From NCBI GenBank assembly GCA_947469885.1, contig CANIQT010000001.1, positions 310,001 through 374,000 on the forward strand: a stretch of DNA of 64,000 nucleotides, in the 5' to 3' direction. The first letter of the stretch is position 1, and each line of letters starts with the position of its first letter. This DNA comes from Bacteroidota bacterium. GTDB lineage: Bacteria > Bacteroidota > Bacteroidia > 2-12-FULL-35-15. The position numbers and the translations under genes are program-made. The notes below the pieces were generated by a model. It saw nothing but the letters and a program-made list of their open reading frames with translations. It made no database searches and was not told the origin of the DNA. Positions 10,709-21,224 of this stretch are shown here, one piece after another.

Positions 10709-11950
10709 TTAAAACTCCTTCAGCACTTTTCTTATAATGGAAACACATTCCCGTAATTGTTCTTCCGTAATTATTAAGGGAGGAGCAAAACGTATTATAT
10801 CACCATGAGTAGGTTTTGCAAGCAAACCGTTTTTCATTAATTCGATACAAACTTCCCACGCTGATTTTCCGTTGCGCTCAGTAACAACCATTGCACAGAA
10901 CAATCCTTTACCTCTTACAAGCTTTACTAATTCAGGGTTTTCAGCTTGAATGAATTTTAATTCCCTTAATAATAGTTTTCCTAGTCGTTCTGAATTTTCG
11001 GAAAGTTGTTCATCTCTTAATACGGTGAGGGCTGCTATTCCTACTTTGCATGCAATGGGGTTGCCACCATAAGTAGAACCATGTTGTCCAGGTTTGATAC
11101 ATAGCATAATTTCATCGCTTGCCAATACTGCAGAAACAGGATAGGTTCCACCTGAAAGTGCTTTTCCTAAAATTAAAATATCAGGGTGAACATTTTCATG
11201 GTCGCAAGCTAAAAGCTTACCAGTTCTTCCTAACCCGGATTGTATCTCATCAGCAATAAACAAAACATTATTTTGTTTACACAAATCAAAACATTTCCTA
11301 AGATACCCATCGTCAGGCACTACAACTCCTGCTTCGCCCTGCACAGGTTCAATTAAAAAACCTGCAACTGTTTTATCTTTTAATACTTCGGCTAATGCAT
11401 TTATATTATTGTATTCAACAGAAATAATTCCGGGAGTAAATGGTCCGAAATTATTTTTTGCATCAGGGTCGCTACTTGCAGAGACAATGGTAATAGTACG
11501 ACCGTGAAAATTATTTTTACAAACTATAATTTTTGCTTCATTTTCTGAAACACCTTTTACTTCATAAGCCCATTTACGCGCAAGTTTCAAAGCAGTTTCA
11601 ACACCTTCCGCACCGGTGTTCATCGGCAATACTTTATCATAACCAAAATAAGAAGTAATAAATTGTTCGTATTCGCCAAGGCAATCATTATAAAAAGCAC
11701 GGGATGTAAGTGTTAGTTTTTGTGCTTGTTCAATTAAAGCAGAAACAATTTTAGGATGACAATGTCCTTGGTTAACGGCACTGTAAGCAGCTAAAAAATC
11801 AAAATATTGTTTGCCATTTACATCCCATACAAACACACCCTCGCCACGTTCCAGCACCACAGGCAAAGGATGATAATTGTGTGCACCATATTTATCTTCC
11901 AGTTCAATTGCTTGTTGTGTATCCGTTTTAATACTCATAAGAGTTCTCAT
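10709..11950 (-). CDS. rocD: Ornithine--oxo-acid transaminase (class III aminotransferase)
   Basis: [72 protein letters not shown]. Confidence 0.93.
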   Translation of the reverse strand: MRTLMSIKTDTQQAIELEDKYGAHNYHPLPVVLERGEGVFVWDVNGKQYFDFLAAYSAVNQGHCHPKIVSALIEQAQKLTLTSRAFYNDCLGEYEQFITSYFGYDKVLPMNTGAEGVETALKLARKWAYEVKGVSENEAKIIVCKNNFHGRTITIVSASSDPDAKNNFGPFTPGIISVEYNNINALAEVLKDKTVAGFLIEPVQGEAGVVVPDDGYLRKCFDLCKQNNVLFIADEIQSGLGRTGKLLACDHENVHPDILILGKALSGGTYPVSAVLASDEIMLCIKPGQHGSTYGGNPIACKVGIAALTVLRDEQLSENSERLGKLLLRELKFIQAENPELVKLVRGKGLFCAMVVTERNGKSAWEVCIELMKNGLLAKPTHGDIIRFAPPLIITEEQLRECVSIIRKVLKEF

Positions 11951-12027
11951 ATTTATTTTATTTAATATACAAATTTAAGAATTTTATTTGAACCGCATTG
12001 CTTCACAAACTTTGTTACTTTTGCGCC

Positions 12028-13467
12028 ATGATGAGAAATAATAAAAAAGTATTACCAATTTTAGAAAACGTTAATGTTATTGATGCCAGTTCTGATGGGC
12101 AATCTGTTGGTCGGGTAGATGATTTTGTGGTCTTTATAAAAGATGCAATTCCGGGTGATGTGGTGGATGTTCAAGTAACACGTAAAAAAAATAAATTTAG
12201 AGAAGGTAAGGCAATTAAAATACATACCTTTTCAGATAAACGAACAGAACCTATTTGCAGTCATTTTGGAGTATGTGGTGGCTGCAAATGGCAAAATATG
12301 AATTACGAATGGCAATTGTTTTATAAACAAAAACAGGTTGTTGATGCGCTTACTCGTATTGCAAAGATTGAGCTTCCTGAAATTCAAAAAATTATCCCTT
12401 CAGATAAAATATATCAATACAGAAACAAATTAGAGTTTACTTTCTCCAATAAAAAGTGGTTAACCATCGAACAGGTAAATGATAAAACAATTTCGTTTGG
12501 AGAAGGAAAAGACGAAGTAACCCGCAATGCACTTGGTTTTCACATTCCCGGTATGTTTGATAAAATACTGGATATTGATACTTGTTATTTGCAGGAAGAG
12601 CCAATGAATGCAATTCGAAATGAAATTAAAAAATACGCATTGGAAAACAACTTGCCTTTCTTCGATTTACGCGAACAAGTTGGTTTACTTCGGAACATTA
12701 TTATTCGCAGCACTTCCACTGGTGAATGGATGTTGATTGTTGCTTTTTATTATGAGGATAAATCGGCAATCGAAAATATTCTGAATCACCTTTCGGATAA
12801 ATTTCCAGAGATAACTTCTTTACAATATGTAATCAATCCAAAAAGAAATGATACCATCAGCGATTTGGAAATAAAGGTGTTTAAAGGGAATGACAGTATT
12901 TATGAAAACATGGAAGGGTTGAAATTTAAAATTGGTCCTAAGAGTTTTTATCAAACCAATTCCGATCAAGCTTATGAGTTATATAAAGTAGCGCGTGATT
13001 TTGCTGACATTCAAAAAACAGACATTGTGTATGATTTATATACAGGCACGGGTACCATTGCCAACTTTGTAGCCCATCAAGCAAAAAAAGTAGTAGGTGT
13101 GGAATATATTCCTGCTGCAATTGAAGATGCAAAAATAAATTCTCAATTAAATAATATTACCAACACTTCTTTTTATGCTGGTGATTTAAAGGATGTATTG
13201 AATAATGATTTTATAAATGAAAACGGAACACCTGATGTTATCATCACCGACCCACCAAGAGCAGGAATGCACGATGATGTGACTAAAAAGATTTTAGAAA
13301 TTGCACCTCGAAAAATTGTTTATGTAAGTTGTAATCCTGCCACACAAACGAGAGATTTACAATTACTGGATGTTAAATATAAAGTAACGAAAGTGCAACC
13401 CGTGGATATGTTCCCTCAAACGCATCATGTGGAGAATGTTGTATTATTAGAAAGAAGAGAGTTATAG
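12028..13467 (+). CDS. rlmD: 23S rRNA (uracil-C5)-methyltransferase RlmD/RumA-like
   Basis: TRAM-like N-terminus, CSHFGVCGGCKWQ Fe-S cysteines, VYDLYTGTGTIANF, ITDPPRAGMH, IVYVSCNPATQTRDL. Confidence 0.9.
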   Translation: MMRNNKKVLPILENVNVIDASSDGQSVGRVDDFVVFIKDAIPGDVVDVQVTRKKNKFREGKAIKIHTFSDKRTEPICSHFGVCGGCKWQNMNYEWQLFYKQKQVVDALTRIAKIELPEIQKIIPSDKIYQYRNKLEFTFSNKKWLTIEQVNDKTISFGEGKDEVTRNALGFHIPGMFDKILDIDTCYLQEEPMNAIRNEIKKYALENNLPFFDLREQVGLLRNIIIRSTSTGEWMLIVAFYYEDKSAIENILNHLSDKFPEITSLQYVINPKRNDTISDLEIKVFKGNDSIYENMEGLKFKIGPKSFYQTNSDQAYELYKVARDFADIQKTDIVYDLYTGTGTIANFVAHQAKKVVGVEYIPAAIEDAKINSQLNNITNTSFYAGDLKDVLNNDFINENGTPDVIITDPPRAGMHDDVTKKILEIAPRKIVYVSCNPATQTRDLQLLDVKYKVTKVQPVDMFPQTHHVENVVLLERREL

Positions 13468-13476
13468 GTAGTGAGT

Positions 13477-13533
13477 CTAAAGTAAAAAGTCCAAAGTAAG
13501 TTATTGAAACCTTCTTTGGACTTTTTACTTTAG
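13477..13533. terminator. Bidirectional terminator-like inverted repeat between converging genes
   Basis: Perfect 20-bp arms CTAAAGTAAAAAGTCCAAAG / CTTTGGACTTTTTACTTTAG (13477-13496 and 13514-13533). Confidence 0.75.
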
Positions 13534-13546
13534 CTTTTATACAATC

Positions 13547-14617
13547 TTATATTTTATACATCCAATTATGAATATCTTCTACCTTACCTTTACGAATATT
13601 ATCTAATTCTTTGGAAACCCGGTGAGAAAAAATTCTGCCTTCAACAGGAGGTAACTCATAATCTTTTCCTTCAAATCCAATTAATGAAATGTGTGCAATG
13701 GTAGCTGCAGTGCCCGTACCAAAAGCCTCTTCTAGAGTTCCTCTTTTATGAGCATCAATTACTTCATCAATGCTTATTTTTCTTTCTTGCACTTTCATTT
13801 TCCAGTCGCGGGCAAGTGTTAAAACGCTATCACGTGTAATACCCGCTAATATAGTATCGCCAAGGGGAGCAGTAATTAATACATCGTCAATCACAAACAT
13901 TAAATTCATTGTTCCTGATTCTTCTAGATAACGATGATTACGAGCATCGGTCCAAATGATTTGATGATAGCCTCTCTGTTGTGCCAATTTAGTAGGGAAT
14001 AGCGATCGCCCATAATTACCCGAAGCTTTTACATATCCCACTCCACCTTCTACAGCGCGAATAAAATTAGTTTCCACAAGCACCTTCACAGGCTCATTAT
14101 AATAGGCTCCACCAGGAGAAGTAATAATATAAAAGCGATAATCATCCGATGGTTTAACGCCAATATACTCATCAGTACCAATTAAAAAAGGTCGAATATA
14201 AAGCGATGCACCTTCTGTAGTAGGTACCCATTCATTATCCAAACTAATCAATTGTTGCAAGCCTTCCATAAATAATTCCTGGGGAATGCTTGGCATAGCC
14301 ATACGTTCAGCAGAAAGATTTATTCTTTTGTGATTATCTAACGGACGAAATAAAAGCACTTCTCCTTTATCATTTTTGTAGGCTTTCATTCCTTCAAAAA
14401 TTGCTTGCCCGTAATGCAAAGCAGAAGTAGCCGGACTCATTGGAACCTGCCCATAAGGCACTATCCGTGCATCATTCCATTGACCATCACTATAGTCAGA
14501 AATAAACATGTGGTCTGCAAAAACTTTTCCGAAATGAAGATTATTAAAATCAATTTCGCTTAATCTTGAGTGTGGAGTTTTTTGAACTTTCACCTCTGGT
14601 GGCTGTGTTGTAAGCAT
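13547..14617 (-). CDS. ilvE: Branched-chain amino acid aminotransferase
   Basis: ALHYGQAIFEGMKAYKNDKGEVLLFRPLDNHKRINLSAERMAMP; GNYGRSLFPTKLAQQRGYHQIIWTDA; EAFGTGTAA. Confidence 0.93.
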   Translation of the reverse strand: MLTTQPPEVKVQKTPHSRLSEIDFNNLHFGKVFADHMFISDYSDGQWNDARIVPYGQVPMSPATSALHYGQAIFEGMKAYKNDKGEVLLFRPLDNHKRINLSAERMAMPSIPQELFMEGLQQLISLDNEWVPTTEGASLYIRPFLIGTDEYIGVKPSDDYRFYIITSPGGAYYNEPVKVLVETNFIRAVEGGVGYVKASGNYGRSLFPTKLAQQRGYHQIIWTDARNHRYLEESGTMNLMFVIDDVLITAPLGDTILAGITRDSVLTLARDWKMKVQERKISIDEVIDAHKRGTLEEAFGTGTAATIAHISLIGFEGKDYELPPVEGRIFSHRVSKELDNIRKGKVEDIHNWMYKI

Positions 14618-14683
14618 GTTGTCAGGTATTACAATGCGATAAAATTAGTGAATTAATTTGTTTTGGCAACTATTACATAAATA

Positions 14684-16759
14684 TTAATTTGAACCGTTGC
14701 GCTTGCGCATAAACCATTCAATACTCAATAATGTAAGAAGAAGGAAGAAAATCCATTTTAGGTTAATTAAATCGGTTAGCTTTTTTTCTGTGTAAGAAAC
14801 AGATTTAATATCATCTCTTTTGTTTAAATCAGCCACTAACTTTTCAAGTTGATTTGGATAAACCATTTCTCCATTATGCTTTTTGGCAAGACTAAACAAC
14901 ATCTGATGGTCCGCAACTGTATTGATCAATTCCACCTGCAATGCACTCACGCTAAAACTTCCTTTTTGAGTGTACATTTTATCACCAACTTTAACTTTAG
15001 CCTCATATTTATATTCACCCACAGGCATCATCCCTGCATTTAAGCGGTATGCATTGGCTGTTTTGCTGAATGTAAAAGGAAAGTTTTTGTTTTCGGAATT
15101 AGTAATTGTAATGTTTACTTCGGGTTCGTTAATCAATTCATAACTTTCATTATACACTTCCGCTTCCATTTCTATTGCTTCGTTTTCGAGGAAATTATTT
15201 TTAGCAATTACTTTAAAAAAACTCTTATCCACTTTCACAGAAAGATATTGAACTGTTTTGGAAACCAATTCATCAAACACATTGTGATTGCCATGTGTTG
15301 CGAAATCCTGTAAACGCCAACGCCAGATACCTTCTCCTTCTACAATTGCCATTTTATTATCACCAACAGAATTAAAAAACATAAATGGTGTTTTAGTATC
15401 CACTATCCCGATTCGCTGATATATCAATACATTGCTGCCGGTTTCTGATCCATAGGTTCCAAAGGGACAAGTTACAGCAGGAAAGGTTTTAACAGCTTTT
15501 CGTAATTCATCACTTAGAGTAAACAAAGGAAAGTTCTGGTCTAGAACCGATTCACATTCGTTGGATTTTTGATTTGAATTTGTTGCTGTCAGATTACTTT
15601 TTAAAATTGAACCTGCACCTGAAAATGCCCATACAGGAATAGTTCCAGCAGTTATCTCATTCATTATTCTTGTTGAAGGATTTCGAACATTCGGAATTTG
15701 ATAAAGAATAACAAGGTTATATTTCTTTAATGGTTTATCAAAATTATCTATAGTATAACTTTCCACTTCGTAATTCTGGTTGGCTTCAATAGATTCTTTT
15801 AATGCAGCAATATCAGGGTGAGGAGCATCAGCAAGGATAAGAATTTTTTGTCGAGCATCCAATACATCAATAAATACATCTCGTTCATTGTTTGATAAAC
15901 TCATCTCTTCAGTTAGAAATGAAAGCTTAATTCGGTAATGTTGTAAACCAACTTCTTTTGCATCTAATAAAACAGGAACAGTAGTAGTAAAAGCATCGGA
16001 ACTAAAATTAATTGTTTGGGTAAATAATATTGCACTGCCTTTGTTTACAGTAAGTGTAGTGGTTTTACCTTTTAATTGTTTTGCATTAACTACTATCTCC
16101 ATCGGAAACTGATTGCCAAGATATGCCAAGCGGTTTGCATTTACTTTTGCAAGAATAATATCTTTCTTTACAGTTGTATCTCCAAGTGCAACCGTATAAA
16201 CAGGAATTTTTATCTTGTCGGACGAATAAACAGGATTAGACCCTTTGTTATATAGTCCATCAGTGGCAAGAATAACAGCACCAACATTTCTGTTGCTGTA
16301 TCGTGTTTCAATTTCATCAAACAAAGAAGAAATATCTGTTTGTTTTTCGTTAAATTTTAAAGAGTCGGTTGACTTTACTTCCTTTATTTTATCTGCAAAA
16401 GAATAAGAGCGTACTTCATATTTATCCCCAAGCTCGTCTATCATTTTCTGCAGATTTTGCTTGTATTCATTTTTGTAAAAAGCAGCATCTTTACCAACAA
16501 TAATTGATTCGGAATTGTCCTGAGCAACAATAATTACAGGCTTTTCAACGGTTCTATTAATTGTTTTTAATAAAGGAGAAAGTAAAAAGAAAGCAAGAAG
16601 AGAGATAACAACAAATCTAAATGTTGCCATTAATCGAATCACCCAAACGGATAATTCACTTAATGATTTATCTTTCCTATAAAGAATAAATGAATAGGAA
16701 AATGCTACAACGATGCAGAACAAACCAAACCATAAAGGATATTCAGTAATTAAATTCAT
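14684..16759 (-). CDS. Membrane protein with VWA-like domain
   Basis: N-terminal TMs (YPLWFGLFCIVVAFSYSFILYRKDK), DNSESI MIDAS-like motif, VILATDGLYNKGSNP, C-terminal TM. Confidence 0.6.
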   Translation of the reverse strand: MNLITEYPLWFGLFCIVVAFSYSFILYRKDKSLSELSVWVIRLMATFRFVVISLLAFFLLSPLLKTINRTVEKPVIIVAQDNSESIIVGKDAAFYKNEYKQNLQKMIDELGDKYEVRSYSFADKIKEVKSTDSLKFNEKQTDISSLFDEIETRYSNRNVGAVILATDGLYNKGSNPVYSSDKIKIPVYTVALGDTTVKKDIILAKVNANRLAYLGNQFPMEIVVNAKQLKGKTTTLTVNKGSAILFTQTINFSSDAFTTTVPVLLDAKEVGLQHYRIKLSFLTEEMSLSNNERDVFIDVLDARQKILILADAPHPDIAALKESIEANQNYEVESYTIDNFDKPLKKYNLVILYQIPNVRNPSTRIMNEITAGTIPVWAFSGAGSILKSNLTATNSNQKSNECESVLDQNFPLFTLSDELRKAVKTFPAVTCPFGTYGSETGSNVLIYQRIGIVDTKTPFMFFNSVGDNKMAIVEGEGIWRWRLQDFATHGNHNVFDELVSKTVQYLSVKVDKSFFKVIAKNNFLENEAIEMEAEVYNESYELINEPEVNITITNSENKNFPFTFSKTANAYRLNAGMMPVGEYKYEAKVKVGDKMYTQKGSFSVSALQVELINTVADHQMLFSLAKKHNGEMVYPNQLEKLVADLNKRDDIKSVSYTEKKLTDLINLKWIFFLLLTLLSIEWFMRKRNGSN

Positions 16760-16822
16760 ATCAACGAATTACGAATTTTCATATTATACAAGGAAATTTT
16801 AATGAATTATGTCAGGTAACAC

Positions 16823-16843
16823 CTCCTCTCCTTTGGAGAGGAG
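16823..16843. repeat. Palindromic intergenic element CTCCTCTCCTTTGGAGAGGAG
   Basis: 9-bp arms around TTT, followed by ATTAAGGGGTGAG. Confidence 0.7.
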
Positions 16844-16863
16844 ATTAAGGGGTGAGTTAATTA

Positions 16864-17610
16864 TTAGGTTAGCATTCCTCCGCAAACATTTATTACTTGT
16901 CCGGTTATGTACGCACTCATGTCAGAAGCAAGAAAAATAGTAGCATTGGCAACATCATCCACAGTACCTCCTCGTTTGAGAGGCACATTATCTCTCCACC
17001 CTTCTACCACCTTTGCATCAAGAGCGGCAGTCATTTCTGTTTCAATAAAACCTGGAGCAATAGCATTGCAACGGATGTTTCTTGAACCCAATTCTAATGC
17101 AACAGATTTTGTAAAACCAATTATCCCTGCTTTAGAAGCTGCATAATTAGATTGCCCAGCATTGCCTTGAATTCCTACAACAGAACTCATATTGATAATA
17201 GAACCTTTTCGTTGTTTCAACATGGGTTTCTGCACTGCTTTTGTAACATTAAACACTGATTTCAAATTTGCATTCATTACTTCATCCCACTGCTGCTCGC
17301 TCATCCGCATTAATAATGTATCACGAGTGATGCCTGCATTGTTTACTAGAATATCTATCGTTCCGAAATCGGCAACAACAGTATTCACAAGTTCTTCAGC
17401 TGCTTTGTAATCTGCAGCATCTGAGCGGTAACCTTTTGCTTTTATTCCAAATGCCTGTAATTCTTTTTCCAACTCCTGTCCTTTTTCTACAGAAGATAAA
17501 TATGTGAAAGCAATACTAGCCCCCTGTTCTGCAAACTTTAAGGCAATACCACGACCTATACCTCTTGAAGCACCAGTGATTAAAGCAATTTTTCCTTCGA
17601 GCAATTTCAT
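16864..17610 (-). CDS. fabG: 3-oxoacyl-[ACP] reductase
   Basis: SDR Rossmann motif TGASRGIGRGIA, NNAGITRD, YAASKAGIIGFTKSVALELGSRNIRCNAIAPGFIETEMT. Confidence 0.93.
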   Translation of the reverse strand: MKLLEGKIALITGASRGIGRGIALKFAEQGASIAFTYLSSVEKGQELEKELQAFGIKAKGYRSDAADYKAAEELVNTVVADFGTIDILVNNAGITRDTLLMRMSEQQWDEVMNANLKSVFNVTKAVQKPMLKQRKGSIINMSSVVGIQGNAGQSNYAASKAGIIGFTKSVALELGSRNIRCNAIAPGFIETEMTAALDAKVVEGWRDNVPLKRGGTVDDVANATIFLASDMSAYITGQVINVCGGMLT

Positions 17611-17681
17611 AATTTATTTAGTTAATGATTGATAGAAACTGATTTTTACGAGTTTAAAGATAAAAGAAAATAATGAGGTAA

Positions 17682-18521
17682 TTAAAAACAATATGCTAAA
17701 TTAAAATCAAATTGTGCAGTGGGAAGTGTATAATTATTTACTTCTATCGTTTCTTCCCGTTTAAAACCAACTCCCAATTTACTTCCTATTAAAAAATTAT
17801 CACCTAAACGCAAGTATCCTCCCAAATGAATCATGCCCGAATAATGAACTCCCTCGTACTCTATTGGTTGCCCTGAGGTAGTAAATGGGTAATAAGGATA
17901 AGGTACAGTAGTTGATTTATAATAATTGAAAGTGCCAGCAAAAGTTGATAATCCCACATAAAAAGTATTTCTTGTTTGCCCTAAGGGATAGATATTAAAT
18001 TCCAGACCGGCAGCATAATTTCTATTTTGCAAAAACTGCGTTTGCCAAAAATCAGACGTATAATTGGTAGTATTTGGTTTTCCTTTTAAACCAATAGAGA
18101 GAGGTATTTTAAAAGAAAATTTTCCTGAATTTAAAATGCGTTCGTAAGAAGCCGAAAAATTTGTAAAAAACATATCAAAACAATTTAATGCAATTATATT
18201 TTTAAAAAAAACTTTGTTATCCGTTTTTTCAACGGGTTTTACCTCCTCCCGCTCGCGCTCCACATAAGCAGGTTTTGGGCTGGTATTATAAAATTCTTTC
18301 ACTCCGTTTTGATATACTATATAATGAATATCGTTTTTAGATAATTCAAAAACTTTATCGGTAGTACTGCTGTATAATTTATATTTAACAGTACCAGTAT
18401 TTATTTCCAACACCTTTGCCGAAATAACCGTTTCGTCCGTTTTATGAATCATATCCTGTGCATTCAATGTAAACGCAACTAGCACCATTACTATTGCCAA
18501 ACATCTATTTTTTGTCTTCAT
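17682..18521 (-). CDS. Secreted/outer-membrane beta-barrel-like hypothetical protein
   Basis: Signal peptide MKTKNRCLAIVMVLVAFTLNAQ and beta-rich C-terminus ending in F. Confidence 0.4.
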   Translation of the reverse strand: MKTKNRCLAIVMVLVAFTLNAQDMIHKTDETVISAKVLEINTGTVKYKLYSSTTDKVFELSKNDIHYIVYQNGVKEFYNTSPKPAYVEREREEVKPVEKTDNKVFFKNIIALNCFDMFFTNFSASYERILNSGKFSFKIPLSIGLKGKPNTTNYTSDFWQTQFLQNRNYAAGLEFNIYPLGQTRNTFYVGLSTFAGTFNYYKSTTVPYPYYPFTTSGQPIEYEGVHYSGMIHLGGYLRLGDNFLIGSKLGVGFKREETIEVNNYTLPTAQFDFNLAYCF

Positions 18522-18596
18522 TTGATTAAAATTAAAATGGCTATGCAAAATTGCATAGCCGAAATTACTCTTATTATTCAATATTCAGAAATGATA

Positions 18597-19517
18597 TTAA
18601 TCAACCCTGTTGGTATGATGATGAGGGCTGCCTCTTCTCACTTCCTCTGCTAAGGCTTTCGCCATTGCTATTCCGATGTCGGCTGGAGAATCAACCACAA
18701 TGATTCCACATTCTCTCATAATTTTCTTTTTTGCTTCTGCAGTATCATCAGCTCCTCCAACAATTGCACCTGCATGACCCATCGTTCGTCCTTTCGGAGC
18801 AGTTTCTCCGGCAATAAAACCAACCACAGGTTTACGGTTTCCGTCAGCCTTTACCCAGCGTGCCGCTTCTGCTTCCAGGTTCCCTCCTATTTCGCCTATT
18901 ATAATAATAGCATGTGTTTCTTCATCATTCATCAATAGTTCCACCGCTTCTTTTGTGGTAGTGCCAATAATTGGGTCGCCACCAATGCCAATGGCAGTAG
19001 ATACTCCAAGCCCTGCTTTCACTGTTTGGTCTGATGCTTCGTAAGTTAATGTTCCCGATTTAGAAACAATTCCTACATTTCCTTTTTTAAATACAAACCC
19101 CGGCATAATGCCTACTTTGGCTTCTTCGGCAGATATTACTCCCGGACAATTGGGTCCGATTAATCTGCAAGCTTTGCCTTTCAAATATTCTTTTACTTGA
19201 ATCATATCCCTCACCGGAATACCTTCGGTAATACAAACGATTACTTTTATTCCCGCTTCAGCAGCTTCCATAATGGCATCGGCAGCAAAGGCAGGTGGTA
19301 CAAAAATAATGGAAGTATCAGCATCTGCTTTTTGCACTGCTTCCTGAACGGTATTAAACACGGGGCGTTCCAAATGAGTGCTACCTCCTTTGCCCGGAGT
19401 AACTCCTCCCACCACATTGGTTCCATACTCTATCATTTGCGAAGCATGAAAAGTTCCTTCGGTGCCTGTGAATCCTTGTACTATTATTCTTGAATTTTTA
19501 TTTACTAATACACTCAT
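18597..19517 (-). CDS. sucD: Succinate--CoA ligase subunit alpha
   Basis: RIIVQGFTGTEGTFHASQMIEYGTNVVGGVTPGKGG; LIGPNCPGVI; GRTMGHAGAIVGG. Confidence 0.95.
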   Translation of the reverse strand: MSVLVNKNSRIIVQGFTGTEGTFHASQMIEYGTNVVGGVTPGKGGSTHLERPVFNTVQEAVQKADADTSIIFVPPAFAADAIMEAAEAGIKVIVCITEGIPVRDMIQVKEYLKGKACRLIGPNCPGVISAEEAKVGIMPGFVFKKGNVGIVSKSGTLTYEASDQTVKAGLGVSTAIGIGGDPIIGTTTKEAVELLMNDEETHAIIIIGEIGGNLEAEAARWVKADGNRKPVVGFIAGETAPKGRTMGHAGAIVGGADDTAEAKKKIMRECGIIVVDSPADIGIAMAKALAEEVRRGSPHHHTNRVD

Positions 19518-19671
19518 ATTATTAATTGTTGATTTTTAGAATTGTTATATTGATTTATTGTCAAATTGTCAAATTGATTCATTGCCAAATTGATTTCAGT
19601 CGGCTAAATTATAGTTTTACAACGTTATTGCAAAGCAAATAATTACTTTTGTCGAAAATCATGCTATTTTA

Positions 19672-21075
19672 TTGGTGAAAACTTCGTTTATAAATAAAGA
19701 TACTATTGTTGCTTTGGCTACTCCTCAGGGAGTGGGAGCTATTGGAGTGGTGAGAGTGACAGGACCGGATACCATTGCTATCTGTAACAAATTATTTGCC
19801 ACCAAAAGTTTAAAGAAAATTGATTTGACCCAAAAAGCCTCTCATACGGTTCATTTTGGGGTTATTCGTAATGGAGATATTATTATTGATGAAGTGTTGG
19901 TTACACTTTTTAAAGCTCCTACCTCCTACACTGCCGAAGACACCATCGAAATATCCTGTCATGGTTCCGGTTTTATTCAGCAACAAATTATTCAGTTGAT
20001 TGTTAAGCAGGGTGCTCGAATGGCTCAGCCCGGAGAATTTACCATGCGTGCTTTTTTGAATGGCAAACTGGATTTATCGCAAGCCGAAGCAGTGGCTGAT
20101 TTAATTTCTGCCGGCTCTTCGTCTGCTCATCAAATAGCTATACAGCAGATGCGGGGCGGATTTTCGAGCAAAATAAAATTGCTTCGTCAAAACTTAATTG
20201 ATTTTGCTTCGCTGATAGAATTGGAATTGGACTTTAGTGAAGAGGATGTAGAATTTGCCGACAGAACGGATTTAAAAAATCTGGTGAACACTATTCAGCG
20301 CATTGTGCAACGGCTCATTGATTCGTTTGAAGTTGGCAATGTTATTAAAACTGGCATTCCGGTGGCAATTGTGGGCAAACCCAATGCCGGAAAATCAACT
20401 TTATTAAATGTTTTGCTGGAAGAAGACAGAGCCATAGTATCAGAAATACCGGGCACTACACGCGATGTGATAGAAGATGAAATTACTATCGATGGTGTTT
20501 TGTTTCGTTTTATTGATACGGCAGGCATTCGCGAAACCACTGATATCATTGAATCGATGGGGGTGGAAAAAACATTTGAACAAATTAAACTTTCGTCCAT
20601 TGCCATTTATTTATTCGATGCTCACGAAATAACAACCACCGAACTTGGGCAAATAGTGGACGATTTGCTGCCTCATATTCATAACTCTCATTTAGTACTT
20701 GTTGCCAATAAAATTGATAAAGAAGATATTAATTACATTAAAAAAGAATTTAGTGAATTCCCGGAAATGCTTTTTATTTCTGCCAAAGAGCGCATCCACA
20801 TTGATGAACTGAAACAACAGCTGGTGGCATTGTTTGATAGTAAAACAGTGAACGTAACTGAAACCATTGTTACCAATGCCCGACATGTAGAAGCGTTGCG
20901 ACACACCAATGTTGCTTTGTTACGAGTGCTGGAAGGATTGAATAATAATGTTACAGGAGATTTTCTGGCAATGGATATACGTCAGGCATTGCATCATTTG
21001 GGTACTATCACTGGTGAAATTTCGAGTGATGATTTGCTGGCTAATATTTTTTCAAGCTTTTGTATTGGAAAGTGA
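19672..21075 (+). CDS. mnmE: tRNA uridine-5-carboxymethylaminomethyl(34) synthesis GTPase MnmE
   Basis: DTIVALATPQGVGAIGVVRVTG; GKPNAGKSTLLN; canonical C-terminus IFSSFCIGK. Listed start is a TTG (GTG follows); exact start uncertain. Confidence 0.95.
   Translation: MVKTSFINKDTIVALATPQGVGAIGVVRVTGPDTIAICNKLFATKSLKKIDLTQKASHTVHFGVIRNGDIIIDEVLVTLFKAPTSYTAEDTIEISCHGSGFIQQQIIQLIVKQGARMAQPGEFTMRAFLNGKLDLSQAEAVADLISAGSSSAHQIAIQQMRGGFSSKIKLLRQNLIDFASLIELELDFSEEDVEFADRTDLKNLVNTIQRIVQRLIDSFEVGNVIKTGIPVAIVGKPNAGKSTLLNVLLEEDRAIVSEIPGTTRDVIEDEITIDGVLFRFIDTAGIRETTDIIESMGVEKTFEQIKLSSIAIYLFDAHEITTTELGQIVDDLLPHIHNSHLVLVANKIDKEDINYIKKEFSEFPEMLFISAKERIHIDELKQQLVALFDSKTVNVTETIVTNARHVEALRHTNVALLRVLEGLNNNVTGDFLAMDIRQALHHLGTITGEISSDDLLANIFSSFCIGK
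21058..21075 (+). repeat. attL: Left attachment site core = mnmE 3' end
   Basis: TTTTGTATTGGAAAGTGA, encodes F-C-I-G-K-stop. Confidence 0.82.
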
Positions 21076-21130
21076 AGTACTTTTCCTTTGTTTTCCTTTT
21101 GCCTACTTTATTGGCATTATAAAGGTATTA

Positions 21131-21224
21131 ATTTGTTGTTAGTTTCTTTTATTTGTTGTTATTATGCTTTTATTTGTTGCTAATTATTATCTTTGCATTC
21201 AATTAACAACAAATAACAACAAAA
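21131..21224. promoter_or_regulatory. Cluster of five ATTTGTTGTTA-like sites (three direct, two inverted); putative integrase arm sites/operator
   Basis: ATTTGTTGTTA at 21131 and 21151; ATTTGTTGCTA at 21172; inverted TAACAACAAAT at 21204 and TAACAACAAAA at 21214. Confidence 0.65.

Noticed and set aside
21164-21223. N-terminal extension of the integrase ORF (MLLFVANYYLCIQLTTNNNK)
   Set aside because: Overlaps the ATTTGTTGTTA repeat/promoter region; the ATG at 21224 (MKVHLRQRKQSKKGK) fits integrase N-termini better.
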